A stretch of DNA of 64,000 nucleotides, from positions 14,238,014-14,302,013 of the forward strand of contig OU342638.1 of the NCBI GenBank assembly GCA_910589415.1, written 5' to 3'. The notes beneath the pieces are model-generated. The model was not told where the DNA came from, made no database searches, and saw nothing but the letters and a program-made list of their open reading frames with translations. Source of the stretch: Malachius bipustulatus (taxonomy: Eukaryota > Arthropoda > Insecta > Coleoptera > Melyridae). Position numbers and translations under genes: made by a program. Positions 31,254-43,042 of this stretch are shown piece after piece. How positions within the stretch are numbered: the stretch's first letter is position 1; every line of letters starts with the position of its first letter.

Positions 31254-31703
31254 TTACTCAATCGTGGCATATTCATAGTACAAGTCGTACACGTTAGAAA
31301 GAGCACACATACACACTTCCTTGCTGTGATAAAAACATTTAGCTTCTTTAATTTTCATTGCTGGTGTTTCCGGGAGCTCCAGCACTGGAATCGTCACGTA
31401 CTGCTGAATAAACTTCACCTTTTCCTTCCCCTTGATCAAAAATTTATCGCATCTTTGTGATAACTGCCTCAATATTCCGGGCAGATGATGAACTGGAGTA
31501 AATCCTTGCCCCCATTCAATTGCGTGATGATTTCGGATTACCCACTTTGCTTGCTGCTGATATGTGTCGGCTAGCCGTTGGAACGGATATGGCGGCTTGA
31601 AAACGTAATGTATCACTCTATCTCCGTCATATGCCGCAAACTCCTTTACGAGGAATTTATTATTTTCAACTTTGAAGCACTGTATATCCACTACAACCGG
31701 CAT
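31254..31703 (-). CDS. Hypothetical protein, possibly an inactive RNase H-fold exonuclease relative
   Basis: This intact 149-residue frame begins just inside the right TIR. The N-terminal VVVDIQCF, followed by predicted strands (KFLVKEFAAYDGD), could be the first motif of a DEDD-type 3'-5' exonuclease, but the usual second acidic residue is Gln here. A central FIKGKEKVKFIQQY-like segment (LIKGKEKV) and a C-terminal CALSNVYDLYYEY add to that impression. I regard the exonuclease idea as tentative. The gene lies behind a TATA element at 31735-31742 and a TIR-edge CCCCCACC box, mirroring the arrangement at the left end. Confidence 0.65.
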   Translation of the reverse strand: MPVVVDIQCFKVENNKFLVKEFAAYDGDRVIHYVFKPPYPFQRLADTYQQQAKWVIRNHHAIEWGQGFTPVHHLPGILRQLSQRCDKFLIKGKEKVKFIQQYVTIPVLELPETPAMKIKEAKCFYHSKEVCMCALSNVYDLYYEYATIE

Positions 31704-31734
31704 TATAGCTTTATCTGCTACCTGGAGTCTCGAT

Positions 31735-31789
31735 TATTTATATTTTAACGTTGGCCTTGAAATTCAAATGGCGACCGGCTACCCCCACC
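31735..31789 (-). promoter_or_regulatory. Right TIR-edge promoter (minus strand)
   Basis: On the minus strand GGTGGGGG (31782-31789) is followed by TATAAATA (31735-31742), about 32 bp before the ATG at 31703. It mirrors the left TIR-edge promoter. Confidence 0.5.
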
Positions 31790-32543
31790 ATTTTAAATAT
31801 TTATAAAAATCTCCGGTTGAAATAATGGATTTAGACGATTTACCTTGAAATTTACGTCATATCAAAATGTTTGATCTTGGTCTTCAAAATTACATGTGTT
31901 GGGACTTTGAAATATTTCAGATAACCTTGAAATAATTTATCCTTCATCATTACATGCAGTTCACACCTTTCCAACCTTGAAAAATAACCGAGCCGTAAAT
32001 CTAGTCGGCTTAGATAATTTCTGTAATGTGAAATGAAAAGCTTTTGACGACTTATGTAAACCTACAATAAATTATTACCTTGAATTTCATTACCTACAGG
32101 ATCTAGCCGAGGCTTTATTTTGCTTCAAATAACAATACAAAATACCTACATGATCTAGCCGGAGCTTAATTTTCTCATTCATATAATAATAACGATGTCA
32201 CCAGCGCGACGAGCTGGGTAACATGATACCACCTGCTAGCGTTGTTTTCATATTCATAATGTCTCCAAGTTTACCTAATAGGTACCCGACAACTGATTTT
32301 TAATTTATTCAATAATCTTAAAATAATTACTTGATGATTTTTGTCAGGACGGTTGGCCTTCAAAAATAGATTTTTTAAATAAATTAAATCGTATTGTTTT
32401 GCCTTGTTGACCTTGAAGATTTACATGTGGAGAGTTCTGGGACAGCTCGGCCTTGAAAATTTCACCTTCATATAACTCGGCCTTGAAGATTTACACGTGC
32501 GGATTCTAGAACGACCTTGAAGCATATGTACCATTTACATGTG
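31769..32543. repeat. Polinton right TIR, inner portion
   Basis: This is the reverse complement of the inner part of 10128-11080. It stops abruptly at the foldback insertion, after the target TTACATGTG. The outer portion resumes at 46785. Confidence 0.92.
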
Positions 32544-32808
32544 ATGTCCCTGAAGATAGATTCGGATTCGGATTCGTTTTTACACTAAAGGTCAAAAGTA
32601 TTGACCTCAAATAAACTTATTATTTTAAAAATAAATTATAGGCAAAATTAACTTTAAAAGTAAAGTTTAATAGCTTCAAATAAATCAGACGAGTATCTAT
32701 CAAAAGGTCATTAGGTTGGTACCCTAAAAAAATCATCTCTTGCGAAACATTCGTTAATCATCCGTGGATAGAATAAATCCCGCTTTCGTTTCGTTTTTTT
32801 AGCTCAAA

Positions 32809-33509
32809 ATGTTGCCGTGTCCAGAACTCGGAAAACTAAAAACTGCGCCCCCACACCCAAGTCTGAAGCATCATACACACCCCATTAAAAAATCATCTCT
32901 TGCAAATCAAGACTTCGGCCTAAAACTACCCCTAAAACTTTACAAACCGACAGATGATAGCGTAGAGTTAGTAGCAACATTAATCGCCTGCAGCGTCTTC
33001 CAGGAAATCGAAGGGATGCAATCTTCTACGCAAAATGACACCCAGGTATGTGGACTACTACCCTGTAAAAAATCTTCTCTTGCAAACAGTAAGTTTTCCT
33101 AAAATCATCCCTTGATCGAATAAGTCCCGCTTTCGTTTCGTTTTCTTAGTTCGAAATTTTGCCGTCTCCAGAAATCGGAAAACTAAAAACCGCGCACCCA
33201 CACCAAAGCCTGAAGCATCATACACACCCCATTAAAAAATCATCCCTTGCAAATCAAGACTTCGGCCTAAAACTACCCCTAAAACTTTACAAACCGACAG
33301 ATGATAGCGTAGAGTTAGTAGCAACATTAATCGCCTGCAACGTCTTCCAGGAAATCGAAGGGATGCAATCTTCTACGCAAAATGACACCCAGGTATGTGG
33401 ACTGTTACCCTCTAAAAAATCTTCTCTTGCAAACTGTAAGTTTTCCTAAAATCATCCCTTATTTAATAAGTCCGCTATTTTATTTTTTTATGTACAGTTT
33501 GCCAGCTAA
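32809..33509 (+). CDS. Exon-array gene, left foldback arm, copy 1 (predicted)
   Basis: This is a predicted spliced gene. The first exon begins after acceptor GTTTTTTTAG and contains ATG 32809; it ends at CAG|gtatgt (33045). Exon 2 (33150-33392) starts after GTTTTCTTAG and ends at CAG|gtatgt. Both acceptor-to-donor segments are 243 nt in phase 0, so joining keeps frame. A last exon (33498-33509), after TTTTTTTATGTACAG, adds three residues and a stop. The product is about 163 residues made of two 81-residue units with motifs IGKLKTAHPHQS, KKSSLANQDF and DDSVELVATLIAC. I recognise no domain. Reading on past the donors would give the 96-97-codon open frames, but splicing explains the conserved boundaries better. 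Expression is unproven. Confidence 0.5.
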
Positions 33510-33647
33510 TCATCCGTCGGTTTACAGCTCCTAAAGCAATGAGGTTAGGAATTGACCTGATCATCGTTCATATGTCAATTACTATATATATCTAATTATT
33601 AATTACTATATATGTCTAATACTATTTGTTATAGACTAACAGCCGAT

Positions 33648-33852
33648 ATTATAAAGGCTCATTAAGTTAACGGGCAGATTTCTGTGGCCATTTCTGAAGA
33701 AGGTATCGAGTCCAAGTGGAAATTTTTTAAATTTATGTATTTTTGACATGAAATTTATTACAAAAATGTTAATAAATGTCATTTGAAGTCGATATTAGCT
33801 TCAAAAACGAGCACAGAAATCTGCCCGTTAGCCTAATGAGCCTTTATAATAT
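33648..33852. repeat. MITE in foldback arm (also 37106-37310 and 42700-42904)
   Basis: TATTATAAAGGCTCATTAAG and its complement, each leading into GGGCAGATTTCTGTG or its complement, form terminal inverted repeats of about 40 bp around a loop of about 125 bp. A copy is present in each arm and in the tandem duplicate, so it was there before the arms formed. Confidence 0.7.
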
Positions 33853-34260
33853 TTGCTGTAAGATCACTTGACTTACAGACCGTCGTTATTTTATAAAAGC
33901 TGAATGTTTCTGTGCCCATGTCCCGTACGAAAATTAATAGGAACGATGCAACTAGACTATGAAGTTTGGATCATCGTGGCTTTGGCGAGTAACAGCTAAA
34001 GAGGGTGTATAAAATCACTCATTGACATTATAAAGGGTATTTTTTTAAACTTAAAGGGCATGAAGGGAATGAAAAAATGGGCGAAAAATTCCCTGTCGAC
34101 ATGGGTCTTTGGAGCTTTGGTTTTCGAGATTAAGTTCTTCGAATTTTTTTTTCAATATCTACTAACTGGCTTATCAGAATAACTTAAAATTTCTGACAAT
34201 AATTGTTATACTAATTGGAGTGCATGATTTAATAAAAAAAATTAATAAATTTAATAAATT

Positions 34261-34647
34261 GAAAACGTAGAATCTTTAAAATTATTAGGTTTCAATTTAG
34301 ATAGAAATCTTAATTGGAAATTACATATTATTAATACAATATCAAAAAAACTGTGCAAAGTTTACTTCCAACTTCGATTTTTAAAGAATAAAGGATTACA
34401 AGTAGGAATTTTAAAAACAGTGTATGATTCAAATTTTTATTCTATTTTAAAATATGGAATAATACATTGAGGAAATTCTTTTGATTGGTTGATTATTTTC
34501 AAAATTAATAAAATTGCATAAGAATACTTACTAGGCAATGTTAATCGCATGACATTTTGTAAAAAATTATTTAAAAATTTTAAAATTTTATCATTTCCAA
34601 GTCTTTTCACGAATGTACGAAAGCGTCTAGGGGTCACAAAATTATAA
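34261..34647 (+). pseudogene. LINE reverse-transcriptase C-terminal fragment in foldback arm
   Basis: Reading from GAA at 34261, the + strand encodes a recognisable end of a jockey/CR1-like reverse transcriptase: LKLLGFNLDRNLNWKLHI, then KVYFQLRFLKNKGL and LKYGIIH. It is interrupted by TGA and TAA codons. The same fragment occurs at 37719-38105 and, inverted, at 41905-42291. The 66-codon minus-strand frame at 34437-34637 is its shadow. Confidence 0.7.
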
Positions 34648-35189
34648 TAAAATTTTTATTTTCAATATATTGGAAATATTTTGAATATATTGAAAAAAAA
34701 TCCAATATATTGCTAGCCGCGGAAGCTTATGATGGAAATGTGTCCTCTGTTGTCATGTTTCTCTGTTTCATCTTAGGTTTCATCTAAGTGAAACTAAAAG
34801 TTTACATTCGAGGATTTAACCCCTGATAAGGATTATTATAATTACCGCCATCCCATTCACTGTATTGATGACAAACAACTTATGAATGTTTAAAAAATTT
34901 AATTCAGTAACCAATTAATAATTTTGTAAACTGTGATATTATTAGTGATTTTTTCCAATGCTTTTGGGAGCAGTACATACATAATATTTTTTTCATGATA
35001 ATAATAATTCTCTTATGAATATAAATGCAATATTAAAGCTGCATATCAGCCGTACGTTACTGAAGGGTATTGGTTAATATCACAAAATTCTATTGTGTTA
35101 TAGAATAGGTAAAGCTTATAAAAAAATAGTGTATTTTTTTGTTAAAAAATACACTAATAATTGATTTCATGTAATTTTACTACATATAC

Positions 35190-35370
35190 CACGATACACA
35201 TATACACGGTATGCCGATAGACGATGACGCGCAGGCTGCGTTCCGGTCTTGTGACGTCACGTGGTTCAAAGACTACACCATGAGATTGCTCATATCTTTT
35301 TTATTGTCAAGAATAAAAAAATAATTCTTTGTAGGCTTGCATAGGTCGGCAACGGCTATCCATAATGTTT
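35190..35370. repeat. Truncated copy of the 552-bp MITE
   Basis: The element seen complete at 38648-39199 is cut at 35370 by the end of the tandem-duplication copy, just before the (AT)n tract. Confidence 0.75.
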
Positions 35371-35390
35371 ATATATATATATATATATAA

Positions 35391-38300
35391 TAATTTATCC
35401 TTCATCATTACATGCAGTTCACACCTTTCCAACCTTGAAAAATAACCGAGCCGTAAATCTAGTCGGCTTAGATAATTTCTGTAATGTGAAATGAAAAGCT
35501 TTTGACGACTTATGTAAACCTACAATAAATTATTACCTTGAATTTCATTACCTACAGGATCTAGCCGAGGCTTTATTTTGCTTCAAATAACAATACAAAA
35601 TACCTACATGATCTAGCCGGAGCTTAATTTTCTCATTCATATAATAATAACGATGTCACCAGCGCGACGAGCTGGGTAACATGATACCACCTGCTAGCGT
35701 TGTTTTCATATTCATAATGTCTCCAAGTTTACCTAATAGGTACCCGACAACTGATTTTTAATTTATTCAATAATCTTAAAATAATTACTTGATGATTTTT
35801 GTCAGGACGGTTGGCCTTCAAAAATAGATTTTTTAAATAAATTAAATCGTATTGTTTTGCCTTGTTGACCTTGAAGATTTACATGTGGAGAGTTCTGGGA
35901 CAGCTCGGCCTTGAAAATTTCACCTTCATATAACTCGGCCTTGAAGATTTACACGTGCGGATTCTAGAACGACCTTGAAGCATATGTACCATTTACATGT
36001 GATGTCCCTGAAGATAGATTCGGATTCGGATTCGTTTTTACACTAAAGGTCAAAAGTATTGACCTCAAATAAACTTATTATTTTAAAAATAAATTATAGG
36101 CAAAATTAACTTTAAAAGTAAAGTTTAATAGCTTCAAATAAATCAGACGAGTATCTATCAAAAGGTCATTAGGTTGGTACCCTAAAAAAATCATCTCTTG
36201 CGAAACATTCGTTAATCATCCGTGGATAGAATAAATCCCGCTTTCGTTTCGTTTTTTTAGCTCAAAATGTTGCCGTGTCCAGAACTCGGAAAACTAAAAA
36301 CTGCGCCCCCACACCCAAGTCTGAAGCATCATACACACCCCATTAAAAAATCATCTCTTGCAAATCAAGACTTCGGCCTAAAACTACCCCTAAAACTTTA
36401 CAAACCGACAGATGATAGCGTAGAGTTAGTAGCAACATTAATCGCCTGCAGCGTCTTCCAGGAAATCGAAGGGATGCAATCTTCTACGCAAAATGACACC
36501 CAGGTATGTGGACTACTACCCTGTAAAAAATCTTCTCTTGCAAACAGTAAGTTTTCCTAAAATCATCCCTTGATCGAATAAGTCCCGCTTTCGTTTCGTT
36601 TTCTTAGTTCGAAATTTTGCCGTCTCCAGAAATCGGAAAACTAAAAACCGCGCACCCACACCAAAGCCTGAAGCATCATACACACCCCATTAAAAAATCA
36701 TCCCTTGCAAATCAAGACTTCGGCCTAAAACTACCCCTAAAACTTTACAAACCGACAGATGATAGCGTAGAGTTAGTAGCAACATTAATCGCCTGCAACG
36801 TCTTCCAGGAAATCGAAGGGATGCAATCTTCTACGCAAAATGACACCCAGGTATGTGGACTGTTACCCTCTAAAAAATCTTCTCTTGCAAACTGTAAGTT
36901 TTCCTAAAATCATCCCTTATTTAATAAGTCCGCTATTTTATTTTTTTATGTACAGTTTGCCAGCTAATCATCCGTCGGTTTACAGCTCCTAAAGCAATGA
37001 GGTTAGGAATTGACCTGATCATCGTTCATATGTCAATTACTATATATATCTAATTATTAATTACTATATATGTCTAATACTATTTGTTATAGACTAACAG
37101 CCGATATTATAAAGGCTCATTAAGTTAACGGGCAGATTTCTGTGGCCATTTCTGAAGAAGGTATCGAGTCCAAGTGGAAATTTTTTAAATTTATGTATTT
37201 TTGACATGAAATTTATTACAAAAATGTTAATAAATGTCATTTGAAGTCGATATTAGCTTCAAAAACGAGCACAGAAATCTGCCCGTTAGCCTAATGAGCC
37301 TTTATAATATTTGCTGTAAGATCACTTGACTTACAGACCGTCGTTATTTTATAAAAGCTGAATGTTTCTGTGCCCATGTCCCGTACGAAAATTAATAGGA
37401 ACGATGCAACTAGACTATGAAGTTTGGATCATCGTGGCTTTGGCGAGTAACAGCTAAAGAGGGTGTATAAAATCACTCATTGACATTATAAAGGGTATTT
37501 TTTTAAACTTAAAGGGCATGAAGGGAATGAAAAAATGGGCGAAAAATTCCCTGTCGACATGGGTCTTTGGAGCTTTGGTTTTCGAGATTAAGTTCTTCGA
37601 ATTTTTTTTTCAATATCTACTAACTGGCTTATCAGAATAACTTAAAATTTCTGACAATAATTGTTATACTAATTGGAGTGCATGATTTAATAAAAAAAAT
37701 TAATAAATTTAATAAATTGAAAACGTAGAATCTTTAAAATTATTAGGTTTCAATTTAGATAGAAATCTTAATTGGAAATTACATATTATTAATACAATAT
37801 CAAAAAAACTGTGCAAAGTTTACTTCCAACTTCGATTTTTAAAGAATAAAGGATTACAAGTAGGAATTTTAAAAACAGTGTATGATTCAAATTTTTATTC
37901 TATTTTAAAATATGGAATAATACATTGAGGAAATTCTTTTGATTGGTTGATTATTTTCAAAATTAATAAAATTGCATAAGAATACTTACTAGGCAATGTT
38001 AATCGCATGACATTTTGTAAAAAATTATTTAAAAATTTTAAAATTTTATCATTTCCAAGTCTTTTCACGAATGTACGAAAGCGTCTAGGGGTCACAAAAT
38101 TATAATAAAATTTTTATTTTCAATATATTGGAAATATTTTGAATATATTGAAAAAAAATCCAATATATTGCTAGCCGCGGAAGCTTATGATGGAAATGTG
38201 TCCTCTGTTGTCATGTTTCTCTGTTTCATCTTAGGTTTCATCTAAGTGAAACTAAAAGTTTACATTCGAGGATTTAACCCCTGATAAGGATTATTATAAT

Positions 38301-38828
38301 TACCGCCATCCCATTCACTGTATTGATGACAAACAACTTATGAATGTTTAAAAAATTTAATTCAGTAACCAATTAATAATTTTGTAAACTGTGATATTAT
38401 TAGTGATTTTTTCCAATGCTTTTGGGAGCAGTACATACATAATATTTTTTTCATGATAATAATAATTCTCTTATGAATATAAATGCAATATTAAAGCTGC
38501 ATATCAGCCGTACGTTACTGAAGGGTATTGGTTAATATCACAAAATTCTATTGTGTTATAGAATAGGTAAAGCTTATAAAAAAATAGTGTATTTTTTTGT
38601 TAAAAAATACACTAATAATTGATTTCATGTAATTTTACTACATATACCACGATACACATATACACGGTATGCCGATAGACGATGACGCGCAGGCTGCGTT
38701 CCGGTCTTGTGACGTCACGTGGTTCAAAGACTACACCATGAGATTGCTCATATCTTTTTTATTGTCAAGAATAAAAAAATAATTCTTTGTAGGCTTGCAT
38801 AGGTCGGCAACGGCTATCCATAATGTTT
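35391..38828. repeat. 3438-bp tandem duplication, second copy
   Basis: This is the second copy of 31933-35370. It contains a duplicated piece of the Polinton TIR (35391-36001), then the foldback left end again at 36002. Confidence 0.92.
36267..36967 (+). CDS. Exon-array gene, left foldback arm, copy 2 (predicted)
   Basis: This duplicate has the same structure as the gene at 32809-33509: coding segment from ATG 36267 to 36503, exon 36608-36850, terminal exon 36956-36967. No differences from copy 1 were seen. In the palindromic sense this copy is the one directly continuous with the loop and right arm. Confidence 0.5.
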
Positions 38829-39199
38829 AAAAAATTTTCACGGCCAACTAAATCCCAGAGTTTACATTGTCAACTTTTGTTTTTCTTATAGCCGCCATTG
38901 TTTTTTTATGTCGTTTGGTACAAAAAAATCATGAAAATCAAAATTCAATAACATTAAAAAAAATTGTAAAAATTTCATTTTATTTTTTTCGAAAAAAAAT
39001 TAAAGATTTTTCCATAATAGATCTAGCACAAAGAAAAACACAAGCAAAAAGGATGGAAGCAATATAATTTGACATTTATTTTATAAACAACCTCGCCGCA
39101 ATTAATACTTTAAGTAAAAATAAAACCACATGACGTCATTGCGCAGTAGTTGACCAAAATAGAAAACGCAATCGGCATACCGTGTATATGTGTATCGAT
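38648..39199. repeat. 552-bp MITE inserted in foldback left arm
   Basis: The ends CGATACACATATACACGG and CCGTGTATATGTGTATCG are inverted repeats, flanked by CATATAC on both sides (38641-38647 and 39200-39206). The right arm at about 41310-41330 holds the uninterrupted site, showing this insertion came after the palindrome formed. It contains two TGACGTCA-like sites near its inner arms. The 66-codon frame at 38867 has no recognisable features. Confidence 0.75.
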
Positions 39200-39200
39200 C

Positions 39201-41330
39201 ATATACAACCAATATAGACAATTACTACCAAGAATGACGTTTGCCCTGCGAGCGTCAACGTGAATTTGGTTGAAATCATTCGAGTGAGTAATTGCTGATT
39301 AATTGCTTTATTGCAGGTAGAATACTACACTTTTTCTACGACCAATAATTAAACCTTCATTAGGAGTTAAATTACTTGAAGCACTTAGCACTGAGCCGTA
39401 ATCCCAAGACAATTATGATTTCTGAGAGTTCATAAAAACAAGCCATTTATGCTATTTATTGAATCCATGTGTTTATATAACAATCTATCCAAGTAATTTT
39501 TGAAAAGAAAACGCGTTTTTTTGTTGACCTAGTCTCTATTCCTAACATTTTTTACTGCAAAATAGTAACTGTATGTTACCAAATTATAAGTAAATTTTTT
39601 TCTTGATGAATTAATTGATGGAGGAAATAGCACTTTATTAAATCTTCCAAACTCAAACTACAGCTTGACATGTCTTGCAAAATTTGATTTGCATTCATGA
39701 TGGTTGTATAAATCGGTTGCTACTGGCATGTATCTTTGTAATTATTATGATATATTTGCATAAAACAGCACAGTGAGCACACTACTATTAAACTATGTAT
39801 ATGAATTAGGTGCGTAAGTTATGTCCTCGAAACTAAAAAATCACTACACTGCCTTTTAACAGAAACATAATTGAAAGCACCTACTTCCATTGGGAACGGA
39901 TCTATTTCATTTGGGCACCAAGTATTATAGAAAATCTAGAAGTTCGACATTTTATTTTTCAATATATTAAATTTTTTTCCAATATATTCGATTTTTTTTT
40001 CAATATATTCAAAATATTTCCAATATATTGGATTTTTTTTCCAATATAAATATTCAAAATATTTCCAATATATTGAAAATAAAAATTTTATTATAGTTGT
40101 GTGACACCTAGGCGCTTTCGTACAAATGATTATAAATTCTGAATATGTATTCAGAAGATAATTCATAATGAGTGATGGTATTATGTTTATTTAAAATACT
40201 TGTATTAGAATTCCTGGTATTAGAATTGAAAAAAGTAAATAAATTTTTATTTTTATGTGCAAAACAGAGACATTCGTACGAAAGCGCCTAGGTGTCACAC
40301 AACTATAATAAAAATTTTATTGTCAATATATTGGAAAAAAAATCCAATATAGGTATTGGAAATATTTTGAATATATTGAAAAAAAAATCCAATATATTGG
40401 AAATATTTTGAATATATTGAAAAAAAAAATCCAATATATTGGAAATATTTTGAATATATTGAAAAAAAAATCCAATATATTGGAAATATTTTGAATATAT
40501 TGAAAAAAAATCCAATATATTGGAAAAAAATTCAATATATTGAAAAATAAAATGTCGAACTTCTAGATTTTTCTATAATACTTGGTGCCCAAATGAAATA
40601 GATCCGTTCCCAATGGAAGTAGGTGCTTTCAATTATGTTTCTGTTAAATGGCAGTGTAGTGATTTTTTAGTTTAGAGGACATAACTTACGCACCTAATTC
40701 ATATAGTTTAATAGTAGTGTGCTCACTGTGCTGTTTTATGCAAATATATCATAATAATTACAAAGATACATGCCAGTAGCAACCGATTTATACAACCATC
40801 ATGAATACAAATCAAATTTTGCAAGACATGTCAAGCTGTAGTTTGAGTTTGGAAGATTTAATAAAGTGCTATTTCCTCCATCAATTAATTCATCAAGAAA
40901 AAAATTTACTTATAATTTGGTAACATACATACAGTTACTATTTTGCAGTAAAACATGTTAGGAATAGAGACTAGGTCAACAAAAAAACGCGTTTTCTTTT
41001 CAAAAATTACTTGGATAGATTGTTATATAAACACATGGATTGAATAAATAGCATAAATGGCTTGTTTTTATGAACTCTCAGAAATCATAATTGTCTTGGG
41101 CTTACGGCTCAGTGCTAAGAAGCACTCCTTAAGTAATTTAACTCCTAATGAAGGTTTAATTATTTGTCGTTGATAAAGTGTAGTATTCTACCTGCAATAA
41201 AGCAATTAATCAGCAATTACTTACTCGAATGATTTCAACAAAATTCACGTTGACGCTCGCAGGGCAAACTTCATTCTTGTTAGTAATAATTGTCTATATT
41301 GGTTGTATATGTAGTAAAATTACATGAAAC
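39201..41330. repeat. Central palindrome and AATATATT minisatellite of the foldback element
   Basis: Sequence from 39201 to about 40122 is mirrored from about 40274 to 41330, leaving a loop of about 150 bp. Inside are arrays of about 40-bp units of the form TCCAATATATTGGAAATATTTTGAATATATTGAAAAAAA at 39950-40080 and 40320-40545, with smaller copies at 34660, 38120 and 41800. The small Ile/Phe/Tyr-rich open frames here are low-complexity artefacts. Confidence 0.8.
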
Positions 41331-41904
41331 AATTATTTTTTTATAAGCTTTACCTATTCTATAACACAATAGAATTTTGTGATATTAACCAATACCCTTC
41401 AGTAACGTACGGCTGATATGCAGCTTTAATATTGCATTTATATTCATAAGAGAATTATTATTATCATGAAAAAAATATTATGTATGTACTGCTCCCAAAA
41501 GCATTGGAAAAAATCACTAATAATATCACAGTTTACAAAATTATTGGTTACTGAATTAAATTTTTTAAACATTCATAAGTTGTTTGTCATCAATACAGTG
41601 AATGGGATGGCGATAATTATAATAATCCTTATCAGGGGTTAAATCCTCGAATGAAAACTTTTAGTTTCACTTAGATGAAACCGAGGATGAAACAGAGAAA
41701 CATGACAACAGAGGACACATTTCCATCATAAGCTTCCGCGGCTAGCTTGAGGATTAGTGAGAATGTTAAACAAAACAAACACAAAATCACTAGTTTTTCA
41801 ATATATTGGATTTTTTTTTCAATATATTCAAAATATTTCCAATATATTGGATTTTTTTTCAATATATTCAAAATATTTCCAATATATTGAAAATAAAAAT
41901 TTTA

Positions 41905-42291
41905 TTATAATTTTGTGACCCCTAGACGCTTTCGTACATTCGTGAAAAGACTTGGAAATGATAAAATTTTAAAATTTTTAAATAATTTTTTACAAAATGT
42001 CATGCGATTAACATTGCCTAGTAAGTATTCTTATGCAATTTTATTAATTTTGAAAATAATCAACCAATCAAAAGAATTTCCTCAATGTATTATTCCATAT
42101 TTTAAAATAGAATAAAAATTTGAATCATACACTGTTTTTAAAATTCCTACTTGTAATCCTTTATTCTTTAAAAATCGAAGTTGGAAGTAAACTTTGCACA
42201 GTTTTTTTGATATTGTATTAATAATATGTAATTTCCAATTAAGATTTCTATCTAAATTGAAACCTAATAATTTTAAAGATTCTACGTTTTC
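41905..42291 (-). pseudogene. LINE reverse-transcriptase fragment, right foldback arm
   Basis: This is the inverted copy of 34261-34647, with the same in-frame stops, adjoining the same AATATATT minisatellite at 41800-41890. Confidence 0.7.
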
Positions 42292-43042
42292 AATTTATTA
42301 AATTTATTAATTTTTTTTATTAAATCATGCACTCCAATTAGTATAACAATTATTGTCAGAAATTTTAAGTTATTCTGATAAGCCAGTTAGTAGATATTGA
42401 AAAAAAAATTCGAAGAACTTAATCTCGAAAACCAAAGCTCCAAAGACCCATGTCGACAGGGAATTTTTCGCCCATTTTTTCATTCCCTTCATGCCCTTTA
42501 AGTTTAAAAAAATACCCTTTATAATGTCAATGAGTGATTTTATACACCCTCTTTAGCTGTTACTCGCCAAAGCCACGATGATCCAAACTTCATAGTCTAG
42601 TTGCATCGTTCCTATTAATTTTCGTACGGGACATGGGCACAGAAACATTCAGCTTTTATAAAATAACGACGGTCTGTAAGTCAAGTGATCTTACAGCAAA
42701 TATTATAAAGGCTCATTAGGCTAACGGGCAGATTTCTGTGCTCGTTTTTGAAGCTAATATCGACTTCAAATGACATTTATTAACATTTTTGTAATAAATT
42801 TCATGTCAAAAATACATAAATTTAAAAAATTTCCACTTGGACTCGATACCTTCTTCAGAAATGGCCACAGAAATCTGCCCGTTAACTTAATGAGCCTTTA
42901 TAATATCGGCTGTTAGTCTATAACAAATAGTATTAGACATATATAGTAATTAATAATTAGATATATATAGTAATTGACATATGAACGATGATCAGGTCAA
43001 TTCCTAACCTCATTGCTTTAGGAGCTGTAAACCGACGGATGA

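Larger units (their letters stand above)
31933..35370. repeat. 3438-bp tandem duplication, first copy
   Basis: This segment recurs at 35391-38828 with an offset of exactly 3458 and no difference at any line I compared, including the 97-, 96- and 66-codon open frames. It starts inside the Polinton TIR and ends inside a MITE in the foldback left arm. A 20-bp (AT)n tract at 35371-35390 lies between the copies. Confidence 0.92.

Noticed and set aside
31769..32541. Polinton right end placed at about 32541
   Set aside because: The TIR there lacks its outer 170 bp and terminal AG/CT end. The missing part and the matching ATGAAT duplication lie at 46785-46968.
32809..33102. Stand-alone 96-97-codon gene in each 347-bp unit
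   Set aside because: The frames extend past a consensus donor into the short intron. Three right-arm units stop just after it, whereas the 243-nt segment up to the donor is open and of constant length in all units. A multi-exon gene explains the boundaries better.
34437..34637. 66-codon minus-strand frame repeated in both arms
   Set aside because: It is antisense to a recognisable LINE reverse-transcriptase fragment on the other strand.
39936..40535. Ile/Phe/Tyr-rich open frames as membrane proteins
   Set aside because: They are translations of the AATATATT minisatellite in several frames, with no start context or conservation.
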